Shown: piece after piece, positions 47,501 through 59,629 of the stretch
Layout of the letters: every line of letters starts with the position of its first letter
Numbering within the stretch: position 1 is the stretch's first letter
Made by a program: the position numbers and the translations under genes
The notes under the pieces: model-generated
The model's input: only the letters and a program-made list of their open reading frames with translations
Told to the model about the DNA's origin: nothing
Databases searched by the model: none
Source of the DNA: Leucogyrophana mollusca
Lineage: Eukaryota > Basidiomycota > Agaricomycetes > Boletales
NCBI GenBank assembly: GCA_021014945.1
Contig: MU266340.1
Span: forward strand, 124,001-188,000
Length of the DNA: 64,000 nucleotides
Direction of reading: 5' to 3'

Positions 47501-50072
47501 AGACAATGCAGCAGGTCGACGAAGTCCTCCGCCGTATTGGTGGTGGTCTGAATGCCAACACTCGCCTCACTCCCACAGAATTGCTGGTTCTCTGCCACAC
47601 TCTGATCAGCCAAAATGCGCGGTTCCTCCAGGAAGTACCCTCGGTCCCAAAATCAAATGGCAAGAACAAGAAGAACGATGCAATTGTACAAATGAAGCGC
47701 AAAGTCGTGGTGGAGACGGATCACTACGCTAATAACTCATTCCGGTATGTTTAACAGTCACTCCATGGATCGATCACTCATTTGCTTCCTAGATTCGTGG
47801 TGTTTGGTATCGACCTATTCAACACCGCCTTTCGTCGAAGCCGTTTTGACTTTCATGATACCGCTATCATCGCCCGCTTGGAACCCATGGTCAAGGTCAT
47901 CGGCAACACCTTATACTCGAACAGCAACGCAGTCGTCATTTCAGGCATCAAAGCGGCAGCGTCTATCGTCAAATGTCCACTGAAGTCCATCGACAAATCC
48001 GTTCCTGTCATTGTACGTCAGATCCTCGAAATCATCAAGCAAACGGGGAGTGCCGAATCAGAAGTTGTCCAAACTGCGCTCAAGTCCCTCTCAACTATCC
48101 TCCGAGACTGCCCCGCTGCGCAAGTGAAAGAGAAAGATCTCGTATTCCTTCTCGAATTTCTTGCTCCTGATCTGGAAGACCCTGCTCGGCAGACATCAGT
48201 GTTCCCTATGCTTCGAGCGATTGTTTCTCGCAAGTTTGTGGTCCCAGAGATATACGACCTGATGGACAAAGTCTCTGAGATTATGGTGACGAGCCAGTCT
48301 GCCCAGATTCAAGAGCTCTGTCGAGGTGTCCTTCTGCAGTTCCTGCTTGACTATCCGCAAGGGAAAGGGCGTCTCCGCAACCAAATGGTCTTCTTGGCGA
48401 AGAACTTGTCCTACGTGTACGAAAGCGGCCGCAAGTCCGTCATGGAGCTCCTAAGCGCTGCCGTTGCCAAGTTCGAGGTCGGGCTCGTGAGGGAGTACGC
48501 AGATCTCCTCTTTGTAGCGCTCGTTATGGTACTCGCCAACGACGACTCAGCAAAATGTCGTGAAATGGCGGCAGAGTTAGTCAAGGCCCTGATCTCACGA
48601 CTGGATGACGAACACCGGAAGGTCACCATGAATCACTTGCACACGTGGGCAACCCAGGAGACTCAGGTGCAGCTTACGCGGGTGTCCATGCAGGTGTACG
48701 GTCTCGTCATCGACGTGCTGCAGCGAGATACAGCACAGTACATTGGCCCTTTGCTCGAGGATGTCAATGGAGCACTTGATCGCAGTGCACGAGAGCTACA
48801 GTCTTCACGTGACGCCGATGATGATAGCATGGAAGTCGACATCGACTGGCAAGTACCCTACCATTCCTTACTCGCGCTGAGCAAGGTTCTTCGCAACTTC
48901 CCCGAATTCACTTCCGACTACGAGAAGATCGCCTGGGCGCACATCACCTCACACCTCCTTTTCCCACATGCGTGGGTGCGCACCGCCGCTAGTCGATTGC
49001 TTGGTTTATTGTTTGCCGCGGTCCCGGTCGCGCAACCCCTAAGCGATCTGGCCGATGACCACCCGTTGTCCCTAGTTGGCATGCGAGATGTTGCGGAGAA
49101 GCTGTCTCTCCAGCTGAAGAGCGAGCATCTCGACGCAGCTCTCAGCTTGCAGATCGTGAAAAATCTATTTTATATTGGGAAATCCTTTTACGTCACTCCT
49201 GTCGCACCCTCCGATCCTGGGGAGAGTGGGCCAGATGAGAGTGAAGGGGACGAAGAAGAGGACGAAAAAGAGCTGGAGGGTGTTGAGGGTGAAGGGAAAG
49301 ACAGTAAACGTTCTCCGCAGGATCCCCTCCCGTGGCTATTCTCCAAGCTCTCCTACCAAGCTCGTTCTGCACACATCGCACGACGCAACAGGTCCAAAAG
49401 CTCTGTAAGTTGCTTTCTATTTGTATTCGGGGTGCATCGTCACTAAAACTGCATCTAGGAGAACTGGGTCCACCAACCCTCCTCCGTCTTCCGTTGGTTC
49501 GCGGCGATGGTCTCACACATGGACGCTGACCGCCTTGAGTCGTTCCTCCCGCACATACTATCCCCGCTCTATCGAATCGCAGAGGACGACACAATCCGGG
49601 ACGATCATATGGGTAAGTCCGCCGTCGCATACAATATTCACGGCTATGTGTTAAGCTCTTGGACTACATAGACGAGCTGAAAACGCTCGCTGCCGAGTTG
49701 CAAGACCTCGTGCAGACTAAAATAGGTACTACCAAGTTCGCCAATGCGTACAACCGCATACGGCAAGGTGTGCTCTCTGTGCGACAGGACCGTCGGACTG
49801 CTCGAGTAACACAGGTACGTCAGGGCCCGCCCTTTTTTGCTGTTCTACGATAGCTCATCGACTTGAATACATCATAGGCGACTGTCAATCCGGAAGCTGC
49901 TGCGAAGAGGAAGATGCAGCGAAACGTAGTAAAAAAGGAGAGTCGGAAGAGGAAGAACAGGACTTTCGCGTGAGTGCTTTCATGTGATTTCGATTGCGAT
50001 TTTGAAACTGATGCGCCCGGATTTCGATACAGGGATAGCAAAGGGCGGGTGAAGAGAAGACGCGAAGAGTGA
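41590..50072 (+). CDS. UTP20: UTP20, U3 snoRNP-associated HEAT protein of the small-subunit processome
   Basis: Giant helical-repeat protein of the 90S pre-ribosome, needed for 18S rRNA maturation in the nucleolus. The ATG at 41590 starts MDDSMDLAVDSDEVPRTKRF, then HQSYKQTLKDVHL. The N-terminal repeats include LAHDLRTTLAPVYLDVLELL. The DRIM-type middle falls in the long exon 44464-47753 (about 1,090 codons), with LYSLYRSLLSHPDRSLQTIS and TYKSPYLL, followed by an acidic loop (ATEEDTDDQDEDEEAVE) near 45,150. A second long exon, 47782-49400, carries further repeats (RFVVFGIDLFNTAFRRSRFD) and another acidic patch near 49,215-49,305. The end is a basic tail (AKRKMQRNVVKKESRKRK, GRVKRRREE-stop) as in other UTP20 proteins. 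About ten introns. It follows DNA2 on the same strand. Confidence 0.94.
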
Positions 50073-50335
50073 TGCGTGGCTACACGTATTGCAGTGATGG
50101 GATCTTGTCGTGGACGTTTTACACTTTCTTTAAATAACTTATCATCTATACACGCTCGCAATCTAAATCTACACGTTCATTAACACTCATCAGTGGGGGC
50201 GTTGAGTGGGGCTGTGCGAATGTCTTAGGGTGATTACCGATGACCTTATGCCCGGCCGTAATCTCGGGAACTTAGCTTTGCCGTCCTCCCTGCGGCGTAG
50301 CTTATTGTACGACTACGACTCTGACCTCCACGACG

Positions 50336-51182
50336 ATGCCTGACCCAGTAGCGGACAAAAACGGATTCCTGCGTCTCTACATGAAAAATCACCCCGACAC
50401 GCTCGTCGCGTATGTCAAGCACTTTGGGAAGGTGAAGGAGAACGTCGCTACCGCCGAGCTCAAGGATATTGATTCCAAAGTCAGTCCGCCCATGCTTGAG
50501 TGAATTTTTTTTACGGTCTGTACATGAAATCCTGACCATGTATATTGTTACATTTATCACAGGGCATGACTCTGGCGTACAAGCTCCAGAGCGGGCAGGA
50601 CCGTTTTGTGCGTGTGGAGTTCAACCCGCCGCTGGCTGGATATGAGGAGGTCAAGCCGCGCATGCTCGCCATGAAAGCGGAGGCGCAAGAGAGCCTCGGA
50701 ATGGCAAGTCCTAGCCCGAACCTGTGTCCCAGCTTGCTAAACCCAACCCAGATAAAAGCCCCTCAGCTAACAAAGCTCTTCGTCCCGCTTTCCATCATCC
50801 CCTCAACCCTCTTTCTCCTCACGTTCTTGTACGTTACTCTCCCCCCGCCAGACACACACCCCTTCTTTGGCCCCTCGCGGTGGCTGAACGACGCCGTCGG
50901 GACGACGGGGATGTTCTCGAAGCGCGGCGTGTTTGGCTTGGTGGCCACTGTGCATAGCTTGGAGGCGCTGTATACGTATTCGCTGTGCAGGCGGTATGTC
51001 AAGGGGGCATTGCTTTCGGTGAGTATCTGGCTTTTGCGGGTGTAGATGGGCTGACAATGTGGGTTATGGGGGCGTAGATGGCGTATGTGCTGCTGACGCT
51101 GCCCTTTGGGTATCCGATCTGGGCGGAGATCCGTAGGCGCGTGCAGGTTGCGCGGATTGATTCGGTTATGAAAGTAGAGTAA
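50336..51182 (+). CDS. DUF2470-like protein with C-terminal membrane helices
   Basis: The N-terminal ~95 residues (MPDPVADKNGFLRLYMKNHP, VAYVKHFGKVKENVATAEL, MTLAYKLQSGQDRFVRVEF) look like the DUF2470 fold, a domain also attached to heme-oxygenase-like proteins. The C-terminal half has about three hydrophobic helices (FVPLSIIPSTLFLLTFLYVT; GVFGLVATVHSLEALYTY; AYVLLTLPFGYPIWAEI). Exons 50336-50479, 50563-51018 and 51078-51182 are all in phase and give 234 residues. A 48-nt segment inside (50704-50751) begins GCAAGT and ends CAG and could be a GC-AG intron, giving 218 residues. The function is unknown; a membrane-bound role is inferred from the helices. It is convergent with CTK3. Confidence 0.72.
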
Positions 51183-51417
51183 CTTAACTTCAGAGGGGTG
51201 TATGGTATGGTTGGAGCAGGTAGGGCTCGTCGTTCTTGTGATATTTACCATTGTGCTATCCCGACTGTTAATATTGTTGAAGTCGGTCGACATGGTCGTG
51301 TAACGGTGCAAGAAATTACGAGGGCTGGATGAGGCATTACTTGCTATCCTTCGTCGGGCTATATAAGCAAGACGACAACAAAATCAGTTACAGAGCTCCG
51401 TCTATCCCAGAACTGCA

Positions 51418-52442
51418 CTACGATAAATCCATAGGTTCCTCCCCCCCTTCATCATCATCCAGAATCTCTGGCTCCTTCCTCCTTCGTCCCTCCGCCAACT
51501 CGCACTCCTCTAGCGCAGCTTCCACATCATCCTCATTCCAATCACTCGTCGCGTCCCACTCGTTCTCGAATTCAATATCAAGCGTGAGCTCTTCAGCATC
51601 CGTCAATGGGAGGAACGTCGCGAGTGACGTAGTGCCGGTGGTGGGGAGCTGGGAGACGGGCTGGACCCAGCGCCGTTCGCGGAGGCGTTTGTGCCGCTCG
51701 CGGTCTTCTTCGATGCGTTTGAAGATGTCGTTCCGGGAGAGGGACGAGGTGGACGGGGCTGAGGAGTCGGTGGGATTAGAACCCGAGGTATCGAGGGAGG
51801 GCTGGCGCGCGTCGAGGATCGTCATGACATCGTCGACTTTTTGTGGATCAATAACGCGTTTACTGCGCCAGCTTTCGAGTATCTACGTAGTGTACGTCTG
51901 TTCAAACCACGACCTTTGCGATAATTTGAATGGCCCACGTACCTGCTTAGTGCTCGTTAAGTTCGGCAGGCCCTGCCTCCCCTGCGGCACGACATACTCG
52001 ACTATCTGCTCGAGGTCCCGCGCCACGAAGTCGACATAGAAAGCACCCTTGGACTTGGTGGTCGATGCGGTTGACGTGGATGGGTCGACCTGGGAGTGTG
52101 ATTTTGCGAGGAGGGAGGTTTCGCAGAGCGAGTCTAGGAAGTAGAGGATGTTGATGCGGTGGTTTATCGAGCCCTGTGCGGTGTGAATTTGTACACTGGG
52201 TGTGGGGTCAATCAGTGGGTCAGCATGGACATACCTTTTGACATTCTTCGACGATGCAATCCCAGAGGTCTTCACCGCATCGTGAAAAATACTTGAGGGC
52301 GTAGCTGACGACTTTTTGGATTGATTGTTGAGTACTTGGGTGGGGTCAGAGTTTGTGATGAGACAAGAGAAGGCACACGGGCGTACGCGTTGAGCTTTCG
52401 GAGGAGAGATAGGAATTGCATTCGCACTTCGAAGGGATCCAT
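51418..52442 (-). CDS. CTK3: CTK3, CTD kinase I gamma subunit
   Basis: Regulatory subunit of the CTDK-I complex, which phosphorylates Ser2 of the RNA polymerase II CTD during elongation. ATG at 52442 begins MDPFEVRMQFLSLLRKLNA. Splicing at a GTACGC donor and AAG acceptor gives TQQSIQKVVSYALKYFSRC, then EDLWDCIVEECQKGSINHRI, NILYFLDSLCE, FVARDLEQIVEYVVPQG and GLPNLTSTKQ, the CID-like helical CTK3 N-terminal domain. The last exon carries WRSKRVIDPQKVDDVM and a charged segment (NDIFKRIEEDRERHKRLRER), then an acidic C-terminus ending EEPMDLS. Three introns. Convergent with the DUF2470-like gene, with 235 bp between the stops. Confidence 0.87.
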
Positions 52443-54013
52443 CCTGTCCTAGCTGGCTGCTGAGCGCTGAGCGTTGAGCTTTACAAGATAGATCAGCACG
52501 CAGCCGCTGGAAAGCGTTTGTGACTAAGTTATTGAACTAGCTCTCGAGTACGAGAAAGCCTCGAGCACTTCGTTTTGGGACATTTCGTACGCGTCTTTAT
52601 GGTGTTGCATTTTCGATGGGTTGGCACAGGTTGGCACGACACACAAGAGGCTTGCAGGGACCAACAGACTGAGAATGTCCACTCAAATATTGTATCTAGT
52701 TAGCTCAATGCATGGTCTGGCACAGGGTTCTTTGGATCCAAGGTCACGAATTGTGGCCTAGGTACTTCTCTCACCCCAAAGGTATTAACCCCACTTGACC
52801 GGTCACCAGCGAATCCCAGCCGTCCGAGCTGGACAACTACCTTCACAAACGCCCGCTTAGCATAGCTCATCGCTACCCATATCTTTTGCAACATTCCAAT
52901 TTCCGCATTTTAATTTGCCACCGGATCGCACCGCAGGTCGAAGCGTGCAAAGTTGCCAGGTCAACGATACCGAAGATGGTTGGTGTCCCTCCATGTTGGA
53001 GGAGGCCTTCGGAAAAGTCAAATTTCGCGTTTTTTTTTCGGTATTCTAGCTACTGACAAGCCCCGCAGGCCCAGGCGAACCTTTGGTAAGTTAGTGGGAA
53101 AGCGCTTATACACTTTGTAATTGACAAGGATCTTGCGGGATGGCGCGAAATCGAGGGTCGACCATGTTCTCGAATGCTTGAACTGCGAAACCGCGCAATA
53201 TTGACAACGTTCTTAGCTCAAGTGTGTGCCATGTTCTTTAGCCCGCTTTTCCAGTGCAAAAGTCGAGCTGTCCAAGAGTCTTTGACAGATCCACTTCACG
53301 TTTGGTCCCATTTATTGGATTCCAGGGGAATTGACTCATATTCGTTAGCGAGCAGACAGTTATTGGCTGGCTCGGATCCAGCCGTTTTTACGCTCCAGCT
53401 GTCTACTCGCCTGGAGAGTTCGAGGCTGGATTTTTGTAGCAGGTAAAAAGATCGTGTGGTTGATATGTGCTGATCATGATCATTCCCGACACCCCTCCAT
53501 GGACAAGTCTCCGGGCGCTTGTACGGATGCGCCGGGACCAATCATCGGCCACCACCCCACTTATATTCCAAGGTTTTCTACTACCTACTCAATCTATCCT
53601 CCGTGCTAAACATGCAGGAGTTATATATGCAGCGAGCACGCGCGCTATCTTTCGGACAAATGCAGCACAATAATCACGCCAAATAAGGCAAGTGTCACGG
53701 TCTGCCTCAGCCAGCACCAAGAAGGCTCCGGATCCCAGACTCAAAGGTATTCGAAAAGAATTTGATTTAACGCACCCTGTGTCTCTTCGTTTCAAACCTA
53801 CCTCCGGCGCATTACTGACGCTCCCTCACATCCAGTTGTATATATATGCGGCAAATGGCATGGGCAGTCACTACCACACACCACCCTTCCGTCCTTGAAT
53901 CGACATATCCTATTCTCCGACGCTTCAATTTCTAGTCTAGTGCCGTTAGGCGCGTTCAGTCGCTCATGCTTGCCATGTTCGTCACTATTATGATTGTCTC
54001 TCTGACCTTTCAG
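52443..54013. other. Intergenic, no supported gene
   Basis: Divergent region upstream of CTK3 and of finger gene C. Frames at 53,174-53,446 (+) and 53,692-53,898 (+) are short and unrecognised. The first exon of finger gene C may lie in its last few hundred bases. Confidence 0.45.
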
Positions 54014-54848
54014 CTCACTCTTGTCTCATAGTGCGTCGATTACTGACTCGTTTAATTATGGTGAAGATGAGGTCCAACCGACTGAGCTGGCGAGTTTGGC
54101 CAGAACCAGACCGTCCGCAGATCGCCAAGACAGCTTGACGGTGTCCACACCTTCTTTGGGGACCCAGGCCGGCCAGTTCTGGGATGCCGCGGCGAACGTT
54201 CGGCAGGATGTGAACGGCTGCTTATATGTGGTTCCTTCATCCACTATGGCTCCTATGTGGGGCGGCGCCCCGCACAACTTGGCGAGTCTACGTGGGGTCA
54301 CGCTCATACCCGCGCCCATGTCACCCCCGAAGGACCGGCAACGCGGAACGCGGCGAGAGGCATCGCTCTCAGTCGATCCTAGCACCTCTACGCTCCGTAG
54401 TCTGTACCAGCACTCCTCAGCTTTGTCCCACCGTGTGTGCGTAGGTGAGGGATTGTGGGTCGACAAGGGGGAGTTGGAGCACGCACCTGAGGAGCTCTGG
54501 CCCCTCTACCAATGCCGCTGGGGCGACTGGCCATGTAGCCTGTTGGTAGATGGGACGCAGATCGGCAAGCACCTGCCCAGATGGCATGGCGTCACAGGGC
54601 GCGACAAGGACCCCGCAACTTGTTTCTGGAACGGCTGCGGGGAGCGCATGAACAAAGAAAGCCTCGCACGACACATCTGCAGTAAACACCTCCTCGAAGG
54701 GTTGATGTGTGTTTGTGGCACGAAGCTTATCCGCTATGACGCTTGGCAAAGGCACTGCCAGAAGAGGTTGGGATGCCAAATGGCAGAAGTTGTTCCCGTC
54801 CACGGGCCTGACGTCCATTTCATTGACATTCGCACCATACCCGGATAG
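54014..54848 (+). CDS. Cys/His-finger protein, copy C (5' exon not resolved)
   Basis: Paralogue of the two finger genes at 58.8-59.6 and 61.3-62.0 kb, on the opposite strand. The main exon follows a CTGACCTTTCAG acceptor at 54013; its first in-frame ATG is well inside, so an upstream coding exon is expected. After a Ser/Pro-rich segment the finger region shows GEGLWVDKGELEHAPEELW, then CRWGDWPC with HLPRWH, CFWNGC with LARHICSKH, and a degenerate third finger (MCVCGTKLIRYDAWQRH). The spacing is like C2H2 fingers but with unusually long Cys-Cys gaps. The gene ends FIDIRTIPG. Nucleic-acid binding is inferred from the ligand pattern only. Confidence 0.72.
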
Positions 54849-55319
54849 TCAGGTCTCCATACGGTCTTCCATCTATGCCTCCCTTTACCTACAAATCTCT
54901 TGAACAATACCGTTCTTATTTGTGATTCTAGAATTAATGGTGGGATTTGACTGTCAGACCGCGATTCTAGACATCCATTCGAGCTTGATGCTCATATTGT
55001 TCGATATATTCTAGAGTTGTCATCTATCACGATTTGCATACCATGTACCTCCATTTACTTTCTTCTTGCAGCTGTATTTTGGTCGTTAGGCCTCGTGGGT
55101 GCCTTCAACCACACCGCGGCGTTACATCGCGTGGCCGGAAGGGTTCAAGATCGTGACCATAAAGCAGACTCCCATCCACACGGTGATGTAGATGCCATGA
55201 TCGACAAGAAAAGTCTAAGCACTAATTATCTGTTTGCGTGTTATAGTACGGGTAATCGTTGGACCTCTTATTACTTCTCCGCCGCTATTTTGGTCAATAG
55301 CCATCCGTGCCTACCGCGA
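54849..55319. other. Spacer between finger gene C and GGPP synthase
   Basis: Separates two converging genes. A plus-strand frame starting at 55,017 (non-ATG) extends into the antisense of the GGPP synthase last exon and is not considered a gene. Confidence 0.5.
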
Positions 55320-56751
55320 TCACACCGCGACAGTCTGATCCTCAACGACTTCACCTTCGACCCTAAGCGCGTCCAGAATCTGCTCCAGGCCTTGATTTCC
55401 ACCAAGTCTCTCAATCTCCCCACGAACCTGGGTGATAATTCAGTGTTAGCTCATCATTGACACGACAACGTGTTTGCAGCAAGGAAACGCGATTTGATAT
55501 GCAAGATTAACGACGACAATAGCTCACCTGAGCTTCAAGGGTCCGCAAGACCCTCAATGTATAATCAAATGATCGCGTGTGCGTGCGCAAGTAAGCGATG
55601 GTATGGTGCTTTAGCGTCGGTGTGGAAGGTCGTTTTTGGAGCACGTCTAAAAGTGGCGGGGGCGACGGTCAATGGAAGGTGGGGTAAGGAGGAATGAACC
55701 TACTTAATACCTGCCGATTCGTCTCGTCCGCGCGGACTCCATGCACGATGGGGAAGGAGAACTTCCCTTCAGTCAGATCTTCCGCAAATCCCTTATTTTG
55801 TGTATACTAGTGATGGAAAGGGAGGATGATACTGAGGAAAAATCAGTGGCAAGATATAAGGCAATGGACGAACCTCTGTGCTCTGCAAGTTCATATAGTC
55901 GTCTCGAATCTGGAAATACACTCCAAATAGATTCACGAGGGGGACATAGTCGCTGATCTCGACCATGATAATCCTAATCGTAAGTCGAGGTAACCACAAG
56001 GAAATCGATGGTCACTCACACACTGGAGTTGGTAGTTGAACACGCCATCATCAATTTAATAGCAATCCTAAACAGCCCACCAGTCTCTGCACCACCCAAG
56101 TCAGTACATCAGACTAGTGTCCAGCGGATATTATGGCTCAACTGTTGTTGACCATTGCGATGTACTCCTCTTCCGTCGGGCAACGTAAGGAGTCGCGCCA
56201 CAACAGCTCGAGGCCTTGTCCACGGTGGAGGGAGAGCAGTTCATCTGTCACAATTCGGTCAAGCTGGGTATCGGGAATCAATCGCGCGGCGGGATCGCTC
56301 GTGCGATCAGAGTCTCGGAGGGAGAATAGTTCCTTGTAAGCTAAAAAGTAGACGTAGTTCGCGGTGTTGATTGTCTGCGGTATCCCATATATCTTATGCG
56401 TCACTGTATCACACACCAGTCAGCGCCAGTACCCCTTCTCCCCAGCGCTCGACTCCAGCACTCACCAGGCTGTCCACGCCTCAACTGTGAATCATCCTCA
56501 ATATCATCCACCATCAAGCTCGCGCTGTGTAGCATACTGACGACCTTGGCGATGATCTTGAGCTTAGCGGGCGGGACTGCGAGCCAGGTGTTGAACGCGT
56601 CAATCATCGTGCCTCGGATTTCTTTACCGGGTTTCGCGGTGATGTAGGTGTAAGGCTCGAGGAGCGCGGCCTCGTTGACTGCTGTCCATGGTGGGGAGGA
56701 GGGTGACGTGAGGGAGGTTAAGAGAGTAGAATAGTAGGAGCTGGGTGTCAT
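55320..56751 (-). CDS. Geranylgeranyl diphosphate synthase
   Basis: Makes the C20 isoprenoid GGPP from farnesyl or shorter diphosphates and IPP, feeding protein prenylation, carotenoids and diterpenes. Seven exons (56751-56466, 56403-56143, 56086-56020, 55952-55874, 55806-55704, 55646-55528, 55427-55320) sum to 1023 nt, 340 residues, the usual length. The start matches the family ([36 protein letters not shown]). The first Asp-rich motif is [17 protein letters not shown] near 56,490 and the second [11 protein letters not shown] near 55,890. [37 protein letters not shown] and [16 protein letters not shown] follow. All catalytic motifs are present. No terpene cyclase or prenyltransferase is near, so a housekeeping role is more likely than a metabolite-cluster role. 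Confidence 0.96.
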
Positions 56752-58825
56752 GGTTGGGATGAAAGGGAAGACTGCGAGTGCTGCGCCCTACAGTAACATA
56801 AGAACTAGCACTGCGCCTGAGGCCTGAGCATGCTATGTTTGTGTACACCGCGAGGCGATGCACACAAACCCATCCCAGATTATGCTGTCGACATGTGAAA
56901 AGACTCCAAATCACGGAGGCAGCCATAATAAGGAAAGCGCCAGGGTTCTGCGCTCGATAGTACTATTCTTATCAATGTCGTACATCCTTAAAGTGTGTGT
57001 GAAGGAAGTGGAAAGGTCGCAAGCATGCCACCAATCGCTCAGCGCTCAAGACTTATGGCAGAGCGCCCGAGAAGAAACTACCGACTAAACTAGTGCGGAG
57101 GTATGGAGGACCTATCGAGAACTTTACAACCATCTCTCTGTGAATGTCGTCGCGTACACGACCGCATTGGAGAATCATGAAGCGACATCGATTGCCCGGA
57201 ATTGGGTGGTTCCACTGACGATGGCTAAGGGGGTGAGGGTGTCGCGTAGTGGGCAAGCTCGATATTCGTCCTCGTTGGGATCGACAGCATCAAGTTCATA
57301 AACGAGGCATGCAGATACGGAAAACATTCACACAATGACAGGCGCATACTCAGCTGTTGGCCGCATGGATCAGTGGATATGCGAGGATCTGCGATGACCA
57401 CGAAGACATAGACAGGGCCTATGTGAGCCGTCAATCGTGGCGTGACTGACTTAGTGGAGGTGCCTGCATAGTTGGTTAATGTACCCATAGGAGCATAAAG
57501 CTACCCGGTGGACGACACTGTCGTGGGTGAAGTGAACAAAAGATTTTGCCAGCCTAGGGACCTTGGGAAGAAACCGATGGAGATCGCGCAAAGCGCCCAC
57601 CAGAAAAAACTGTGGATGTGAATAAGCGTGAGACGAGCGTGGATGTGAATGGTTCGTAGATTAGCCATGGACGTTCCTGCCTCCAGGCTCTCTGGGTTGG
57701 GTCGAACCCATGGGTGCAGAGTACAGCGGGTGTTCCGAGTCTATGCATGAAGAATAAGATAGAGTCACTCGAACATGAACACCGATACAAAAGGTACCGA
57801 GGGACGACCAGTGTGATATGGGGTGACACGGAAACTCGACAGCAAGTTTCCATGCCGGCGCAATGGGTTGACCGACACATGCAGAAGCAGTCGCGTACAG
57901 TATTTGGGGAATGTCGATTGTAGCAAATGACATTTTCCTGCCATTAATCAACGCCGACAACCTTGATTCGCATCCCGAGTTAAGTGAAGTAGTCTATGAT
58001 TATTCGGTGCCGTCGGTTTCGAATTTGAAGAATGTAAGCATCAAGGAGAGATAGCAAAGAGATGGCTCTGAAGGGGATCGGGTGCTGTTACCTGTTATGG
58101 AAGGTATCGCCAGGTATGAGCCGCTAGGCCCAAGTCACCTGACTCCTCAAGCACTCAAAGTACTTCAAGTTCCTCAACGCCGAACGCCGGGCATCATTGT
58201 GCCTCTCGTGAGGTCACGGCGCGAGACTAGAAAGTGAATAAGATAATAATCTCAGTTTCGGGGCGGAAACTCGATACATGATCTGTAAGTACCTAGAAAG
58301 TGAATAAGATAATACTAGGTACTAGTCAGTAAGGTAAAAAACGGGGGCGCGACAATATAGAACTTACATCTCAGTTTCGGGGCGGAAACTGAGATGCATC
58401 GAATCGAATGATATGCGTTTTATTGACGGAGTCGTAGTGGGCCACGTCGGCCGTAAAATTTCTCGTCGAGTCATAAGAATGCATGAATTGCGAGATAAGG
58501 TGAAATCTGTCAAGGGAAGTGGATACCGTAGAATGGACGTCGGAGTCCTGCTCCGACGTCACCCGCTTGTAACTCCAACAGTGCCTACATACACAAGTCA
58601 GTTGCAGTACTGCGAGGGATAAAATACAAGTACATGACGCAAAGGCAGCCCCAAGATCATGAGTTCCAAAGAATTGGGCTAGAAACTGTAAACGACTGGA
58701 GGAAAAGATGTGCCCAAGTAGGCCGGTCGGGAGCTAACGATGAAATACAGTGAAATACACGACGAGCAATCTCGATCCTGTTAAGCAAATTGTACGGCAC
58801 AAAAGAATACTCAGACGGGGCCGCC
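56752..58825. other. Gene-poor region upstream of GGPP synthase
   Basis: Contains the GGPP synthase promoter. Minus-strand frames of about 90-110 codons at 57,225-57,960 overlap one another and match nothing I know. A small repeat cluster with a hairpin lies at 58,227-58,393. Confidence 0.5.
58227..58393. repeat. Interleaved direct repeats and a perfect hairpin
   Basis: A 22-bp unit beginning CTAGAAAGTGAATAAGATAA occurs at 58227-58248 and 58293-58314, 66 bp apart. A second unit beginning CTCAGTTTCGGGGCGGAAAC occurs at 58251-58271 and 58370-58390. In the latter copy it extends to 58393 and forms a 9-bp perfect inverted repeat (CTCAGTTTC / GAAACTGAG) around a GGGGCG loop. The first copy keeps only the inner six pairs. 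Confidence 0.85.
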
Positions 58826-59629
58826 TCAATGCCTGTGTGGCTCGAAAGCAGTGCAACTATGGATAACATGACAGTTAGCACCTGCGAGCGGGGCGGAGTG
58901 TGCACCCGAACATGGCCCCGGTTTTTCAATGTGCCTCGTGAAAGCGTCCCCGCGCGATAGGGGAAGGCCGCACGTTGAACACATGACTTTGGCGTCGATA
59001 TGTGAACCGCCAAGGATATGACGCGCAATGTTCTCTCCCTTCAGCACTCTCCCGCACCCATCCCAAAGGCAACACGTGTCATGATGGTCGCACGAGCTGA
59101 TACCATGCCACTCCTGCAAGTGCCTCGCCATCGACTTTCTGACGCCCTCGACCCACAAGTTGCATGATCCTGAGCCCTTCGAATCCCAAAGGCACTTGTA
59201 CACGCCCACCTTGCCATCAGGGGCGTTTGCGTGGGCAGTCTGTAGTTCTTGCTCGTCTATCCAAACACCCTGGCACATACGCGGGGCGTGATGCGGGCGC
59301 GCGACGGGGACCTGGAGATGAGATGGTCTCGGCGGAGGTGGAGATCTGTTCAATTCGACGATACGAGGAACAGGCGTAAGATCTCTGTGTGCAGCAGCAG
59401 CGAGTATATCGGTCGCAGATGAACCTGGGGGCATCAAGAAGTCATACGACTCGGAGAAACGAGAGCTACGGGAGACAGAAACGATCAGCTAAACCAAGAG
59501 GCCCAGCTCAGCCGAAAGGCACTTGCCATGTACAATCAAGGCTGGCGTGCGTTCTTAGTGTACGGCGTGGATCGATGCAAGATTCCGGGCCCGTGACAAT
59601 GGCGCCATGAATCTCGCGGTGGTATGCAT
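58826..59629 (-). CDS. Cys/His-finger protein, copy A (in-frame stop at codon 25)
   Basis: Paralogue of copies B and C. Using the intron shared with copy B (here 59466-59522), exons 59629-59523 and 59465-58826 stay in phase (747 nt), but codon 25 is TAA at 59555-59557. Translation might instead start at the in-frame ATG 59434 (MPPGSSATDILAAAAHRDL). The finger region is complete: GVWIDEQELQTAHANAPDGK, CLWDSKGSGSC with HLQEWH, CLWDGC with IARHILGGSH, and CSTCGLPLSRGDAFTRH. It ends HSCTAFEPHRH. The preserved finger region argues for use or for recent inactivation; the stop argues for a shortened product. DNA binding is inference from ligand pattern. Confidence 0.62.

Noticed and set aside
55017..55460. 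Plus-strand frame of 147 codons beginning with a hydrophobic segment
   Set aside because: Starts at TTG, overlaps the antisense of the GGPP synthase last exon and has no recognisable family.
55793..55999. GGPP synthase seemed truncated after [13 protein letters not shown]
   Set aside because: Three further exons were found downstream ([25 protein letters not shown] and the C-terminus) and the seven-exon sum is a multiple of three, so the gene is complete.
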